Below, in pieces: positions 50,707 through 60,251 of a DNA stretch of 64,000 bases. The notes below the pieces were generated by a model. The model did not search any database. It saw only the letters and a list, made by a program, of their open reading frames with translations, and was not told where the DNA came from. The translations under genes were made by a program, and so were the position numbers. Position 1 is the stretch's first letter, and each line of letters begins with the position of its first letter. Source of the DNA: Allobogoriella deserti (GTDB taxonomy: Bacteria; Actinomycetota; Actinomycetes; Actinomycetales; Actinomycetaceae); NCBI RefSeq assembly GCF_042680605.1, contig NZ_JBHUEE010000005.1, positions 248,001 to 312,000 on the forward strand, given 5' to 3'.

Positions 50707-52010
50707 CAGGAGTTCTCGATCTCCTGCTCGGCGCGGGCGGCGGCATCGGCAGCGGCCTGCTCCGGCGTCTTCTCGCCGGTGATCACCGACTGGTAGTTCT
50801 CGGCCGCGATGAGCTGGAGGTTCGAGTAGTAGGGAACCTGCGGCATCACGAAGGCGTGCTCGGCGGCGTCGAGGAAGCCGGCGAGCTCGGGCCGGTCCTC
50901 CCGGACGGTCTCGGCGGCGTCCGTGCGGGCCGGCATCCGGCCGGTCGCCTCGTTCCAGGCCACCTGGTTCTCCTCGTTGAGGATGAACCGGAGGAACTCG
51001 GCGGCCTCCTCCTTGTGCTCGCTCGTCGAGGAGACGGAGAAGCCGAGCATGCCGAGGGACGAGGAAGACTCCTGTCCAGGAGCGGTCGGCAGCGGGACAG
51101 CCGCGAGATTGCCCTCCAGGTCCGGGTTCTGGTCGATGATGGCACCGGTGCTGTGCGAGCCCGTCACCATCATGGCGGCGGTGTCGTTGGCCATGTGGCT
51201 GATCGCCTCACCGTAGGAGGTCTGCAGCGGACCGGGCGGGACCAGCCCGCCGTCGACCAGGTCGCCGTAGAGCTCGAAGGCCTGCGTCGCCTCGGGCGTG
51301 CCGAACTGCGTAGCCCAGCTGTCTCCGGACTCGACAAGCTCGGCGGCCCCGAACGTGCGCATGATGGGGATGAACCGGGAGCCGCCGGAACCGTCGTTGC
51401 TGCCGACCAGAGCGAAGCCGTACCGGTCCGGCGTGCCGTCGCCGTTCTCGTCGACGGTCAGTTCCTCGGCGACCTCCCGGAACTCGTCCCACGTTGTGGG
51501 CGGTTCGAGGCCGGCCTCTTCGAGGAGGTCACTGCGGTAGAGCAGCGCCATCGGGATCGTGAAGAAGGGAGCGAACTGGAGGTCGCCGTCGATCCGGGCC
51601 TGCTCCAGGGTCTCCGGCTGGAATCCGGAGACCCAGTCCTCGCCGAGGAGCTGATCCAGCGGCTCGACGATCCCGAGCTCGTTCGCCTGGGCGTAGAACT
51701 CGGGGGAGTTGGTGAAGACGTCCGGGACGTTGCCACCGGTCGCCATCGTGGTCAGCTGCGTGTACAGATCGTTCATCGGTGTTCCGATGAACTCGATGGT
51801 GATGTTCGGGTGCTCGGCCATGAAGGCTTCGGCCTGAGCTTCTTCGGCCTCCCGCTCCGGGCTCTCGACGACGGTCGCCGACATCACGCGGAGCGTGACC
51901 TGGCCGTCGCCGTCCCCGGAATCGCCCGAGCCGCCGGCCCCGCACGCGGCGACGGTGAGGCTCACCGCCACCAGGGAGGCCATTCCTATCGAGGTCTTCT
52001 TCCGCATCAT
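50706..52010 (-). CDS. Sugar ABC transporter substrate-binding lipoprotein
   Basis: A 434-residue binding protein with a Sec lipoprotein signal (MASLVAVSLTVAACGAG, lipobox VAAC) and no twin Arg, unlike the other two binding proteins here. The mature domain shows GNVPDVFTNSPEFYAQANE and MMVTGSHSTGAI. Two ATG codons are adjacent; AAGGTGA precedes. With the dehydratase-like enzyme downstream, the ligand may be a sugar acid or its glycoside. Divergent from IclR. Confidence 0.92.
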   Translation of the reverse strand: MMRKKTSIGMASLVAVSLTVAACGAGGSGDSGDGDGQVTLRVMSATVVESPEREAEEAQAEAFMAEHPNITIEFIGTPMNDLYTQLTTMATGGNVPDVFTNSPEFYAQANELGIVEPLDQLLGEDWVSGFQPETLEQARIDGDLQFAPFFTIPMALLYRSDLLEEAGLEPPTTWDEFREVAEELTVDENGDGTPDRYGFALVGSNDGSGGSRFIPIMRTFGAAELVESGDSWATQFGTPEATQAFELYGDLVDGGLVPPGPLQTSYGEAISHMANDTAAMMVTGSHSTGAIIDQNPDLEGNLAAVPLPTAPGQESSSSLGMLGFSVSSTSEHKEEAAEFLRFILNEENQVAWNEATGRMPARTDAAETVREDRPELAGFLDAAEHAFVMPQVPYYSNLQLIAAENYQSVITGEKTPEQAAADAAARAEQEIENS

Positions 52011-52176
52011 TTCTCACCTTCGAGCTTGTCGACGGGTTCATTTGCCGGGGCGCGAGCACTCGCGTCCCGGTGACTGCTTCGGGTGGTGTGCCGGCACGTA
52101 GCTGCGTTGCGGCTCGAGGAGAACCTCACGCCCGGTGGCCACACTTCACTCGGCCGTCCCAAAGAGTTCAACGCAA

Positions 52177-52191
52177 TCCCACAATGCGGGA
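52177..52191. promoter_or_regulatory. Imperfect palindrome before IclR gene
   Basis: TCCCACAATGCGGGA has TCCC/GGGA arms plus CA/TG, centred 26 nt before the IclR GTG in the 199-nt divergent region. It may be the IclR operator. An upstream TTCAACGCAA stretch has no clear partner. Confidence 0.3.
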
Positions 52192-52209
52192 CCGGCGTAA
52201 GGTGGCCCG

Positions 52210-53004
52210 GTGAACGGACACAAGGCCGGGACGGTGCCGCCCGGAACTCAGACGCTGGCCCGCGGACTTGCCGTGCTACGCGCGGTCGCCGGCGGAGCGC
52301 ACTCCCTCAACGACGTCGTCGAGAGTTCCGGTGTGGGCCGCAGTACGGCGCACCGGCTGTTGCAGCTTCTCGAGCAGGAGGGGTACGTCGAGCGGCGCAC
52401 CGCCGGGTACGTCCTGGGTCCGGCGCTGATCGAGTACGGATTCCTGGCGTTGAGCAACAACCCGGTGCCCGTGGTGGCGAGGCCGGTGCTCGAGGACCTG
52501 GCGAGCACCTACCAGGACACGGTCCATCTCGGCATCGTCGACGACGGACAGGTGCTGTACCTGGACAAGATCGCCGGCTCGCGGGGCCCGGTGGCCAACT
52601 CGCGGATCGGGCATCGGATGCCGTTGACGAGAACCGGCATCGGTAAGGCACTGATCCTCGATCGCACCGAGCACTGGGAGTCGTTGTACCGCGCCGACCA
52701 CGAAGGTGAGGACGGCCTCGAATCAGGTCTGGCCGACTTCATCCGGCGGATGGAGGGCTACCGCGAGTCCGGGACGGCGATGGACCTCGAGGAGAACGAG
52801 CAGTGGATCCGGTGCGTCGCGGCACCGGTGCGCAACGGGGGTGGACGGATCGTGGCGGCCGTGAGCATTTCGGCGACCCGTCCGTACTTCCCACCTGCAC
52901 GGATGCGCGCCCTCGTCCCGGTGATGCGCGACGCCGCGCACGCGATCTCGCGCAAGCTCGGCCAGCCGCAGCGTGGGAGCGAGGTTGCTCACCCGCGCCG
53001 GTGA
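52210..53004 (+). CDS. IclR family regulator
   Basis: A 264-residue IclR protein: winged helix HSLNDVVESSGVGRSTAHRL (about residues 31-50), effector domain with DTVHLGIVDDGQVLYLDKIA, RMPLTRTGIGKALI and IRCVAAPVRNGGGRIVAAVS. GTG start with a short AAGG upstream. Divergent from the sugar-acid ABC operon and so its likely regulator. Confidence 0.9.
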   Translation: MNGHKAGTVPPGTQTLARGLAVLRAVAGGAHSLNDVVESSGVGRSTAHRLLQLLEQEGYVERRTAGYVLGPALIEYGFLALSNNPVPVVARPVLEDLASTYQDTVHLGIVDDGQVLYLDKIAGSRGPVANSRIGHRMPLTRTGIGKALILDRTEHWESLYRADHEGEDGLESGLADFIRRMEGYRESGTAMDLEENEQWIRCVAAPVRNGGGRIVAAVSISATRPYFPPARMRALVPVMRDAAHAISRKLGQPQRGSEVAHPRR

Positions 53005-53092
53005 CGGTGGACTCGCCCCTGGGGCAGTGAAGCGGATGGGAGCCGGCGAAAATCCGCTGCCTGAGATGTCGGGCCGCTTCTACCGTGTCGCC

Positions 53093-54010
53093 ATGTCAAA
53101 CGCCGAGGGCCGTCCGTCCGACCGGATCTGGTCGAGGTTGCCCACGAGCTCACGCGACCTCCTGTGCCGAGAACTGTCGCCGACGGACCTGCAGAGTCTG
53201 TTGCTCGACGTGGCGCGGGAACGAGCTGAGGCCGTGACGCCGGCGCGGCTCGCTCAGCGGTGGCAGGCCAATCGGTTCGTGCGTCCGGCCGGCACGGATC
53301 CACGGCGTCTGACGGCGCTGGAGGCGAGGCTCTGGCAGTTGTTGCCGGACGAGTTCGATGGCCTCGAGCTCTCACCGGTTGCGCCGCTGGGCACGTGCAT
53401 GGCGCTCGGGGCCGCGCACCAGAACCGCGTGGTGAGCACCATGCGGTCGAGTGAGGTGGTCAGCGACGCCACCAACGTCCTTGCCCTCGAGGCTGCGGCC
53501 CGCCGCCGTGCCGGCGCTCCGGTGGTGCACCTGGCCGCCTGCCACCGCCAGCTCCGCGCCCAGCAGTTCGACGCCGGCGCCCCGAGTCACTTCAAGCTGT
53601 TCACCTTGGTCTCGAGCGCGCGTGATCGTGGCGCGGCCCAGACCGAGGCCGACCTGCTGATCGCGCATATGAGGTACTGGCGGGACGTGCTGGTGACCGT
53701 ACTGACCGACGCTGCCTCACAGATCACCTACAGCGTCTTCGACAACCCGGCGCTGACCGAACGCCTCGCGGATAGCGTGCTGCCGGGTGTGACCGGCGAG
53801 CCGGGGTCGGCGCCCGCGCTGGTGGCCGATCATGCGCGGACCAGGGCGAGGGGCTACTACACCGAGGGCGCCCTGCTCATCACGGCCGGCACGGCTGAAC
53901 TCGGCGACGGCGGCTTCACCGACTGGACCGCACAACTCCTCGCGGATCGCAAAGAGCGGTGCCTGATCTCGTGCCTGTCCACCGAAGGGCTGCTGGCGTT
54001 CAGCGAGTAG
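53093..54010 (+). CDS. Unassigned conserved-looking cytosolic protein
   Basis: A 305-residue protein with normal composition and no signal or membrane helix. It starts MSNAEGRPSDRIWSRLP; notable stretches are LSPVAPLGTCMALGAAHQNR, VVSTMRSSEVVSDATNVLAL and VHLAACHRQLRAQ. The middle vaguely recalls class II tRNA synthetase-like motif regions, too weak to name. The ATG at 53093 is chosen since the 40 residues before it are not protein-like. It stands alone. Confidence 0.7.
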   Translation: MSNAEGRPSDRIWSRLPTSSRDLLCRELSPTDLQSLLLDVARERAEAVTPARLAQRWQANRFVRPAGTDPRRLTALEARLWQLLPDEFDGLELSPVAPLGTCMALGAAHQNRVVSTMRSSEVVSDATNVLALEAAARRRAGAPVVHLAACHRQLRAQQFDAGAPSHFKLFTLVSSARDRGAAQTEADLLIAHMRYWRDVLVTVLTDAASQITYSVFDNPALTERLADSVLPGVTGEPGSAPALVADHARTRARGYYTEGALLITAGTAELGDGGFTDWTAQLLADRKERCLISCLSTEGLLAFSE

Positions 54011-54100
54011 TTCGCGGTTGGCTCCGAAAGGTGCTGTTGCCGACAAGTCATTTGGTGAAATGAAATCTAACCTCGTTCCGGTGACGATTAGCTGAAATCG

Positions 54101-55921
54101 CTAGAAAGGGCGAGGTCTACTGGGTGAGAGCGCCGAGCGGGCGATACTACGAGCATGCGCAGTTCGTGGCACGACAGTGTGACGAGCGACGAACCAGTCA
54201 TCGTCAAAGTCACGTGGCCGCGTCCCGCACCCCCCGTCTCCGCAACCTGTGACAGTTCGTCCGGGCGTGGAAATGCTTGGGTCGTCCAGGAGGCGAGCGC
54301 GCGCGTTCCGCCCCTTCCGTACCTTTGATGCGACGAACAAAGCTGGGGCGGCGAAGAGCCACGACGGCAATCTATCCAACACTTCGCGCGGACCCGTTCC
54401 TGAGCAGACCGCTACGACCGCAAACATGACTGTTGCGAATGCGACAGTCGCTGCAGCCCGCTGAGAAAAGGAGTCAGCTTCGATGTGATCAAACAATAGA
54501 ATCGAGAGAAGCAGCGGCTGCGCATACAGCAGTACGAGGCCGGTTGCACGTGCCGGACCGCGATGGCCGAGCACGAAGAATGCGATCGGGACTAGAACAA
54601 GCAACTCCCCGACGACCCACGTACCAGCGTCCACGGTCGAATTCGCCGATGAGCCTGTGATGCTCATGACAGGAAGCACGACGGTGCCGATTGCCGTGGC
54701 CACGAGCACGCCGGCAAGTCGAACCTTCGTGCCGCTCGTACAGCGACTCGGGTTGAGCGGGCCGAGGCGTGCTCGCCGAGCGTGACGAAGCGCGCGCTTC
54801 GGCACCGTATTGAGGCCAAGCCCTTCGCGAGCAATGACCCGGAGTGGGCCACTGCCCGACTCGCCCAACGCCAGCAGGGTCCCGAGAACAATCACCCAAA
54901 GAGTGACGCCGAGTGCGACGACGGCGCGCATTTCGTGTGGCGTCGCGGGAAAGAGAGCAGCCATGAGACCGATGAACACGGAAGCGGGAACGGTGCCGAG
55001 CATGACGGCCCCACCGGTCATGAACGTACGGGTGGCCCCGGTTCTGCGGGCCGAGCCGGAGCAAAAGGTGCGGGTCAACGACCACACGATTACTCCCAAA
55101 GCCGGCAACCACAACGCCAGGATCTGCAGTTTGGCGTTGGTCGGTGCGTTGCGTCCAGCGGCCCAACACACGGGTGCTATCGCGAGCAGCGCTACCCACC
55201 AGAGCGTGGCAGCCCACTGACGGTGGAATCGCGACGCCTGCTCCACCCGGGGACGTCGGCCGGCCAGCACGCTTCGTCTCTGTGCCCGGCCGAGCGCGTG
55301 GCCTATGTGGTCACGTTTGTTGACGGCTGCCAGGGACCGCACTGCCGTCAGCAAACCCCACAACATCAGGAGGATCGCCGCCGCGAACAAGAGCACACCT
55401 CCTGCTCCCGCGATCGACCAGATCCCGGCGATCCCCGTCATCAGTGCCAACGCAGCGCACGACAGCGCCGCAACGAACTCGGCAACGAGGGTCCATTCCA
55501 GCCAGGCTCGAGCGCGGACGTCGGCGGACACAACAGTGCGCCCGCGATCCTTCGCCATCAGCCCATCCATGCGCCTGGATACCTGATGCAGGGAAACGGT
55601 GATCGCAACGATCAAGGTCGCGAGGATGGCCAGAACCGTCCATCCGTGTTCCGACACGGCCGGGGCCAATTCCCGCATGGCGTCCGGGATCTGCGCCCAG
55701 AGATTGCCGTTCGACTCGCCTACTTGCCCGGTGATGTAGAGCGCGAATACGGCTGCCTGGCTGGGAACGAGTACACCAGCGAGCACGAAGTAAGTAGCGA
55801 GGCTCGATTGCACTTCTCGGCGGTACCACTGTGCAAGGCAGTCATCACAGAGACTTCTTCGAGTGCCGGTGCCGTCGACCACCACAGTGAGACGTCTCTC
55901 GCTCAGCCATCTAGGGCGCAC
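54101..55921 (-). CDS. Large multi-span membrane protein of unknown function
   Basis: A 606-residue protein with an N-terminal cytosolic segment holding Cys25 and Cys28 (LCDDC, possible metal knuckle), then about twelve hydrophobic helices in two blocks (LATYFVLAGVLVPSQAAVF, GVLLFAAAILLMLWGLL, later LLVLVPIAFFVLGHRG and TVAFATVMFAVVAVC) and a basic tail. I do not recognise a family. The region and its flanks have visibly lower GC and different codon use from the neighbours, with AT-rich DNA at 54040-54110, which suggests acquisition. GTG start; AAAGG about ten bases upstream. Confidence 0.65.
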   Translation of the reverse strand: MRPRWLSERRLTVVVDGTGTRRSLCDDCLAQWYRREVQSSLATYFVLAGVLVPSQAAVFALYITGQVGESNGNLWAQIPDAMRELAPAVSEHGWTVLAILATLIVAITVSLHQVSRRMDGLMAKDRGRTVVSADVRARAWLEWTLVAEFVAALSCAALALMTGIAGIWSIAGAGGVLLFAAAILLMLWGLLTAVRSLAAVNKRDHIGHALGRAQRRSVLAGRRPRVEQASRFHRQWAATLWWVALLAIAPVCWAAGRNAPTNAKLQILALWLPALGVIVWSLTRTFCSGSARRTGATRTFMTGGAVMLGTVPASVFIGLMAALFPATPHEMRAVVALGVTLWVIVLGTLLALGESGSGPLRVIAREGLGLNTVPKRALRHARRARLGPLNPSRCTSGTKVRLAGVLVATAIGTVVLPVMSITGSSANSTVDAGTWVVGELLVLVPIAFFVLGHRGPARATGLVLLYAQPLLLSILLFDHIEADSFSQRAAATVAFATVMFAVVAVCSGTGPREVLDRLPSWLFAAPALFVASKVRKGRNARARLLDDPSISTPGRTVTGCGDGGCGTRPRDFDDDWFVARHTVVPRTAHARSIARSALSPSRPRPF

Positions 55922-56133
55922 TCCTTCTCGCCTTTCTGTACTCAGTTCCTCAACCGTCGCTGACGGATGTCACTGACCAAGCAACCAGACGCCACCGACA
56001 CGGCCGACGGCAACGGCCGTGCGAGGTCGCGAGTATCGCCATCGGCCTGCCGGTCTACGTGTGCGTTTCTGCGCGCACGAAGGTTCGTGCACCTCGGCGA
56101 AGGACTTTCGCTGAGGCGGCTACTCCAGGGCCC

Positions 56134-57117
56134 TCACCGTCGCGCCGCGTAGATCCTGCGCACCACGTCCTCGATGTCCGGCTCCTCGATCGTGAGGTCG
56201 CGGACCTCGGCGCGGGCGGAGACCGTGGCGAGCACCCGGGCCACGGTGGTCGCGCCGTCGTCCAGCGCGAGGCGCTGGCGCAGCCCACTGCCCTCGGACT
56301 CGAGATGACGCGTCCCGGGGATCCCCGTCAGGTCCCCGCTCGTCTCGACCAGGTCGATCACCAGCACCCGCTCGGCGCCGACGGTCCGGGACAGACCGGG
56401 CAGATCGCCGTCGTAGGCCACGGTCCCGTGGTCGACCACGAGGACCCGCTCGCACAGCCGCTCGACGTCGCCCATGTCGTGGGTGGTCAGCAGCAGCGTG
56501 GTGCCGTGCTCGCGCCGTTCGGTGATGAGGAAGTCGCGTAAGCGCTGCTTGGAGAGCACGTCGAGGCCGATGGTCGGCTCGTCGAGGATCACCAGCCTGG
56601 GGGAGTGGAGGAGGGCCGCCGCCACCTCGGCGCGCATGCGCTGGCCGAGCGAAAGCTGTCGCACCGGAGTCGCCAGGAACTCGGACAACTCGAGCTGGTC
56701 GATGAGCTCGTCCGTGCGGCGTCGCTCCTCCTCGCGCGGGAGCGAATGGATCGCCGCGAGGATCCGGAATGACTCGCGCACCGGCAGGTCCCACCACAAT
56801 TGGGAGCGCTGCCCGAAGACCACGCCGACCTGCCGGGCCAGCCGGCGACGCTCCGGAACCGGCCGCAGACCGCAGGTGCGTGCCCACCCCGAGGTCGGGA
56901 CGAGGATGCCGGTGAGCATCTTGATCGTCGTCGATTTTCCCGCGCCGTTGGCGCCGATGTACCCCACCGCCTCCCCGGCACCGATCTGCACCGAGACGTT
57001 GTCCACGGCGGTGACCGTCCGCCGTCGCAGGCCGTCCCGGACGCTGAATCGCCGGGTCAGGCCCTCGGTCTCGATGATCGGGTCCGTCTCGGTCGCCGTC
57101 GTCGCCGGTGCACTCAT
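56134..57117 (-). CDS. ABC-2 type exporter ATPase
   Basis: A 327-residue ATP-binding subunit: Walker A GANGAGKST, signature LSLGQRMRAEV, Walker B RLVILDEPTIGLD, switch His in TTHDMG. A C-terminal extension after the domain is typical of this daunorubicin-exporter-like group. The ATG at 57117 is within the overlap with the first permease gene. It energises the two permeases upstream; cargo unknown. Confidence 0.92.
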   Translation of the reverse strand: MSAPATTATETDPIIETEGLTRRFSVRDGLRRRTVTAVDNVSVQIGAGEAVGYIGANGAGKSTTIKMLTGILVPTSGWARTCGLRPVPERRRLARQVGVVFGQRSQLWWDLPVRESFRILAAIHSLPREEERRRTDELIDQLELSEFLATPVRQLSLGQRMRAEVAAALLHSPRLVILDEPTIGLDVLSKQRLRDFLITERREHGTTLLLTTHDMGDVERLCERVLVVDHGTVAYDGDLPGLSRTVGAERVLVIDLVETSGDLTGIPGTRHLESEGSGLRQRLALDDGATTVARVLATVSARAEVRDLTIEEPDIEDVVRRIYAARR

Positions 57118-57935
57118 CCGCCGCCTCCTCGGTAGTGGTGGACACCCCATCGCCAGCACAGCAGCGCCATGCCCCAGGACCACAGCGCAGCCACCGGTGT
57201 GCACCAGCCCAGCCAGGGTGGCATCCACTCGGTCCCGGGCAGGTCGAGCAGGACGACGGCGGGCAGGAAGCCGGTGAAGGCCATGGGGAAGAAGAAGCCG
57301 AAGACCGCCTTGACCGGCCGCGTCCACACCGACGCCGGCTGGCTGGCGGCGTAGCGGCCGCCGTAGACGAACGCGTTGGTCATCTCGGCGCCGTCGATGA
57401 GGAAGAACTGCAGCCCCGCCGCCCAGACGAACATCGCCGAGAAGGTGAAGAAGCCACTGACCAGTGCCAGCACCAGCATCCCGACGGCGGCCGGCCCCCA
57501 GGAGATGTCGTTGAGCACCAGCCCGGCCACCAACGCCGCGAGACCGATGAGCGCGCGTGCCAACCGGCGCAACGAGATGTCGGAGGTGACGAGCTGCAGC
57601 AACAACGGCTGGGGCCGCAGGTAGAAGACGTCGAGCGTGCCGGCCCGGATGTAGGTGGGCAGCCGGTCGCAGTGCCCGAACGTCATGTCGGCGAGCGAGT
57701 AGCACAGGTCGGCCAGGCCGAAGACGAGGAGGATCTCGGTGAACCGGAGTCCGCCGAGCTCGACGACGTTGTGGAAGAGCACCCACACCTCGCCGAGCTC
57801 GATGATGCCCACGAGCAGCGAGCCGCCGAGGTCGAGCAGGAAGTTCGAGCGGTAGGACGCCTGGGATCTGGCCCGCGAGGCCAGGACCGCGCGGTAGGGG
57901 CGCCACCGCTGCCGCAGTGAGAGGGCCTCAGCCAC
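57114..57935 (-). CDS. ABC-2 family permease
   Basis: A 273-residue membrane subunit with six helices, including LGGSLLVGIIELGEVWVLF, and the family stretch LPTYIRAGTLDVFYLRPQPL seen in DUF990-type ABC-2 permeases. It overlaps its partner by 8 nt and the ATPase by 4 nt. Confidence 0.88.
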   Translation of the reverse strand: MAEALSLRQRWRPYRAVLASRARSQASYRSNFLLDLGGSLLVGIIELGEVWVLFHNVVELGGLRFTEILLVFGLADLCYSLADMTFGHCDRLPTYIRAGTLDVFYLRPQPLLLQLVTSDISLRRLARALIGLAALVAGLVLNDISWGPAAVGMLVLALVSGFFTFSAMFVWAAGLQFFLIDGAEMTNAFVYGGRYAASQPASVWTRPVKAVFGFFFPMAFTGFLPAVVLLDLPGTEWMPPWLGWCTPVAALWSWGMALLCWRWGVHHYRGGGG

Positions 57936-58734
57936 CTTGCACCTCCAGCCGCCGGCGTCCGGCTCTGGTCATGAGGTGTCCGGCCGCGGCGATGACCAGC
58001 AGCCATCCGAGCTGGGCGGCCACCAGCTGCAGCGAGGTGGACAGGTCTACGCGGCCGGAGAGCACGTCGATCGGGTACATGAGGATCGAGGGGAACGGGG
58101 TGGCGTGCGCGATCGCCTCGAGCCAGCCCGGGAAAAGGGCGATCGGGACGAACAGCCCGGCGAAGAACCCGGAGACCACCATGTACAGCATCTGGATGCC
58201 GCGGGTCTCGACCAGCCAGAACCCCGAGGCCGCGATGAGGTAGACCAACGCGGAGGAGATGACGATGCCGAGCACCACGCTGACGAGGCCCAGCAGGTAG
58301 GCGGACGGGTAGTCGGGCATGGACATGCCGACGACGAGCGCTCCGATGATCACCGACGGGATGCCGCGGGGGAGCAGCGCGAAGAGGGACTGCCCGAGCT
58401 CGGTGACGATCGCGGCGCCCTGGACGTCCACCGGCCGGAGGAAGTCGACGGCGACGTCGCCCTTCTTGACCCGCTCGGCCATGTCGCTGCCGCCGAAGAG
58501 GTTCACCGAGCCGAGCAGGCCCTGGGACAGCCAGACGTAGGAGCTCATCAGGCCGGTGTCGTAGCCGGCGAGCTCACCACCGGCGGCCTCGACGGTGGCG
58601 AAGAGGATGGCGACCTTGAGGAGGCCGAAGGTGGCATTGGCCACCAGCCCGCCGAGTGCGGCGAGACGGTAGGTGGATTGGCGGCGGAAGCCCGCCACGA
58701 GGAGTCGCCAGTAGACCCGGATGGTCGCGCGCAC
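57928..58734 (-). CDS. ABC-2 family permease
   Basis: A 268-residue partner permease: basic N-terminus, SYVWLSQGLLGSVNLFGGSD, VKKGDVAVDFLRPVDVQG, then helices including SVVLGIVISSALVYLIAASG. First gene of the three-gene exporter. The two permeases probably form a heterodimer. Confidence 0.88.
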   Translation of the reverse strand: MRATIRVYWRLLVAGFRRQSTYRLAALGGLVANATFGLLKVAILFATVEAAGGELAGYDTGLMSSYVWLSQGLLGSVNLFGGSDMAERVKKGDVAVDFLRPVDVQGAAIVTELGQSLFALLPRGIPSVIIGALVVGMSMPDYPSAYLLGLVSVVLGIVISSALVYLIAASGFWLVETRGIQMLYMVVSGFFAGLFVPIALFPGWLEAIAHATPFPSILMYPIDVLSGRVDLSTSLQLVAAQLGWLLVIAAAGHLMTRAGRRRLEVQGG

Positions 58735-58951
58735 AAACGCGAGAAACTAGTACGGCCTGCTGGGTGGTGCAATGGATTTCTTGCCGGCACCTGTGAGACG
58801 GATCGTGACGGCATCGACAGACCCGCAACGTCGGGGATGGCGCGCCAGGCACGCCCGCCGCGGTGCCGCCGGCCAACTGGAGCGAGTCGTCAAGCAGGAA
58901 TGGAACAGCCGTCAGGCGTGAGCGGCCAGGGCCTTCGATACGCTGCTCTCA

Positions 58952-60139
58952 ATGGCCGTGACGGTGCCCAACGACGACGTCATCGCGTTCCGCCTCCGTG
59001 CTCAGCACCTCGATAATCGCCAGGACGAGGACGGCCTGCTCGAGGCGACCGGTGCGTGCGGCGTGCAGAACAGCCCACCCGGGTCGGCACGGCTGGCGCT
59101 GCATGCCCGCGTGCAGGGGATGACGGCAGATCGGCTCGAGAACGCCGTCGGCGACAAGAGCCTGCTGCAGAGCTGGTGCATGCGCGGCGCGCCGTTCTAC
59201 ATCCCGACCACCGACGCACCGGTCTTCACCACCGGCGTGCTCCCGCCGACGGAGGAGGTGATGCGCCAGTTCATCCTCGGCGCCGGGCCGACCGTGGACA
59301 AGGTCGGTCTCACCCTGACCGAGGCGGTCGACTTGACCGAGGCGGAGATCGGGGAGGTCCTGACCGGGCGACGACTGGCCATCGACGAGCTCGGCGCGGA
59401 GCTCGCCCAGCGGATCGCCGGCAGGCTCCCGTCCGAGCAGCGGACAGTCTGGGAGGAGGAGGGCCCGCACGCCGCCGGTCAACCGATCGGCGAGGCCGTC
59501 GTGCACTTCTGCGTGCGCATCCTGACGTTGCGAGGAGTGGTGTGTTTCGCGCCGCGCGTGGGGAACAAAGCTCCCTTCGTGCTGGTCGAGGAGTGGCTGG
59601 ATCAGCCGATCCCGGAGACCGACCCGCGCACCGCCCGGGCGGAGTTGCTGCGCCGTTACCTGCGGTGTTACGGCCCGTCGACCAGAGCGGACTTCGCCGC
59701 GTGGCTGGGCGTGCGCACCCAGGACGCGGACCATTGGTGGAGTCTGATCGAGGACGAGGTGACCGAGGTCGAGTTCAGGCGAGCGGCGTGGGTGCTCACC
59801 GAGGACCTCGACGCATTGCGCTCGCCTCCGGCGGTGCGCGGGGTCCGCCTGCTGCCGCCCCGCGACCCCTACACCCAGCTACGGGACCGCGAGACGATCG
59901 TGCCGCCGGCGTATCACCGGGAGGTGTGGAAGAAGGTCGGAGACCCGGGCACGGTCATGATCGATGGCGCGATCGTTGGCATCTGGCGTCCGCGTAAGAA
60001 CGGCCGCAGGCTGAGCATCACAGTCGCGACTTTCGAGGCGCTGTCCGATCGAGATCAACAGCGCGTGCAGGCCGAGGTCGAGCAGATCGCGCCGTTGCGC
60101 GGTGCCAGCACGGCGGTCACGGAGTTCGAGACCGCCTAG
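58952..60139 (+). CDS. AlkZ-like winged-helix protein with altered catalytic motif
   Basis: A 395-residue protein of the HTH_42/AlkZ DNA glycosylase-like family: N-terminal LEATGACGVQNSPPGSARLA, then winged-helix units (LLRRYLRCYGPSTRADFAAW) and the C-terminal GTVMIDGAIVGIWRPRKNG. AlkZ proteins unhook DNA crosslinks with a QxQ motif; here the first Gln (Gln39) is kept but the second position is Ser41 (QNS). Function could therefore differ from glycosylase. Stand-alone gene. Confidence 0.82.
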   Translation: MAVTVPNDDVIAFRLRAQHLDNRQDEDGLLEATGACGVQNSPPGSARLALHARVQGMTADRLENAVGDKSLLQSWCMRGAPFYIPTTDAPVFTTGVLPPTEEVMRQFILGAGPTVDKVGLTLTEAVDLTEAEIGEVLTGRRLAIDELGAELAQRIAGRLPSEQRTVWEEEGPHAAGQPIGEAVVHFCVRILTLRGVVCFAPRVGNKAPFVLVEEWLDQPIPETDPRTARAELLRRYLRCYGPSTRADFAAWLGVRTQDADHWWSLIEDEVTEVEFRRAAWVLTEDLDALRSPPAVRGVRLLPPRDPYTQLRDRETIVPPAYHREVWKKVGDPGTVMIDGAIVGIWRPRKNGRRLSITVATFEALSDRDQQRVQAEVEQIAPLRGASTAVTEFETA

Positions 60140-60251
60140 CAACGCGGTGCGGGCGTCCGGCCCGGCTGGCAGCCGTGCCCGTGCCCGGCCCGCGCCCGCC
60201 GGGACGGCGACCACCCTCGTCCCTCGTCTGCGATTGCCGGCGCGTCGAACC

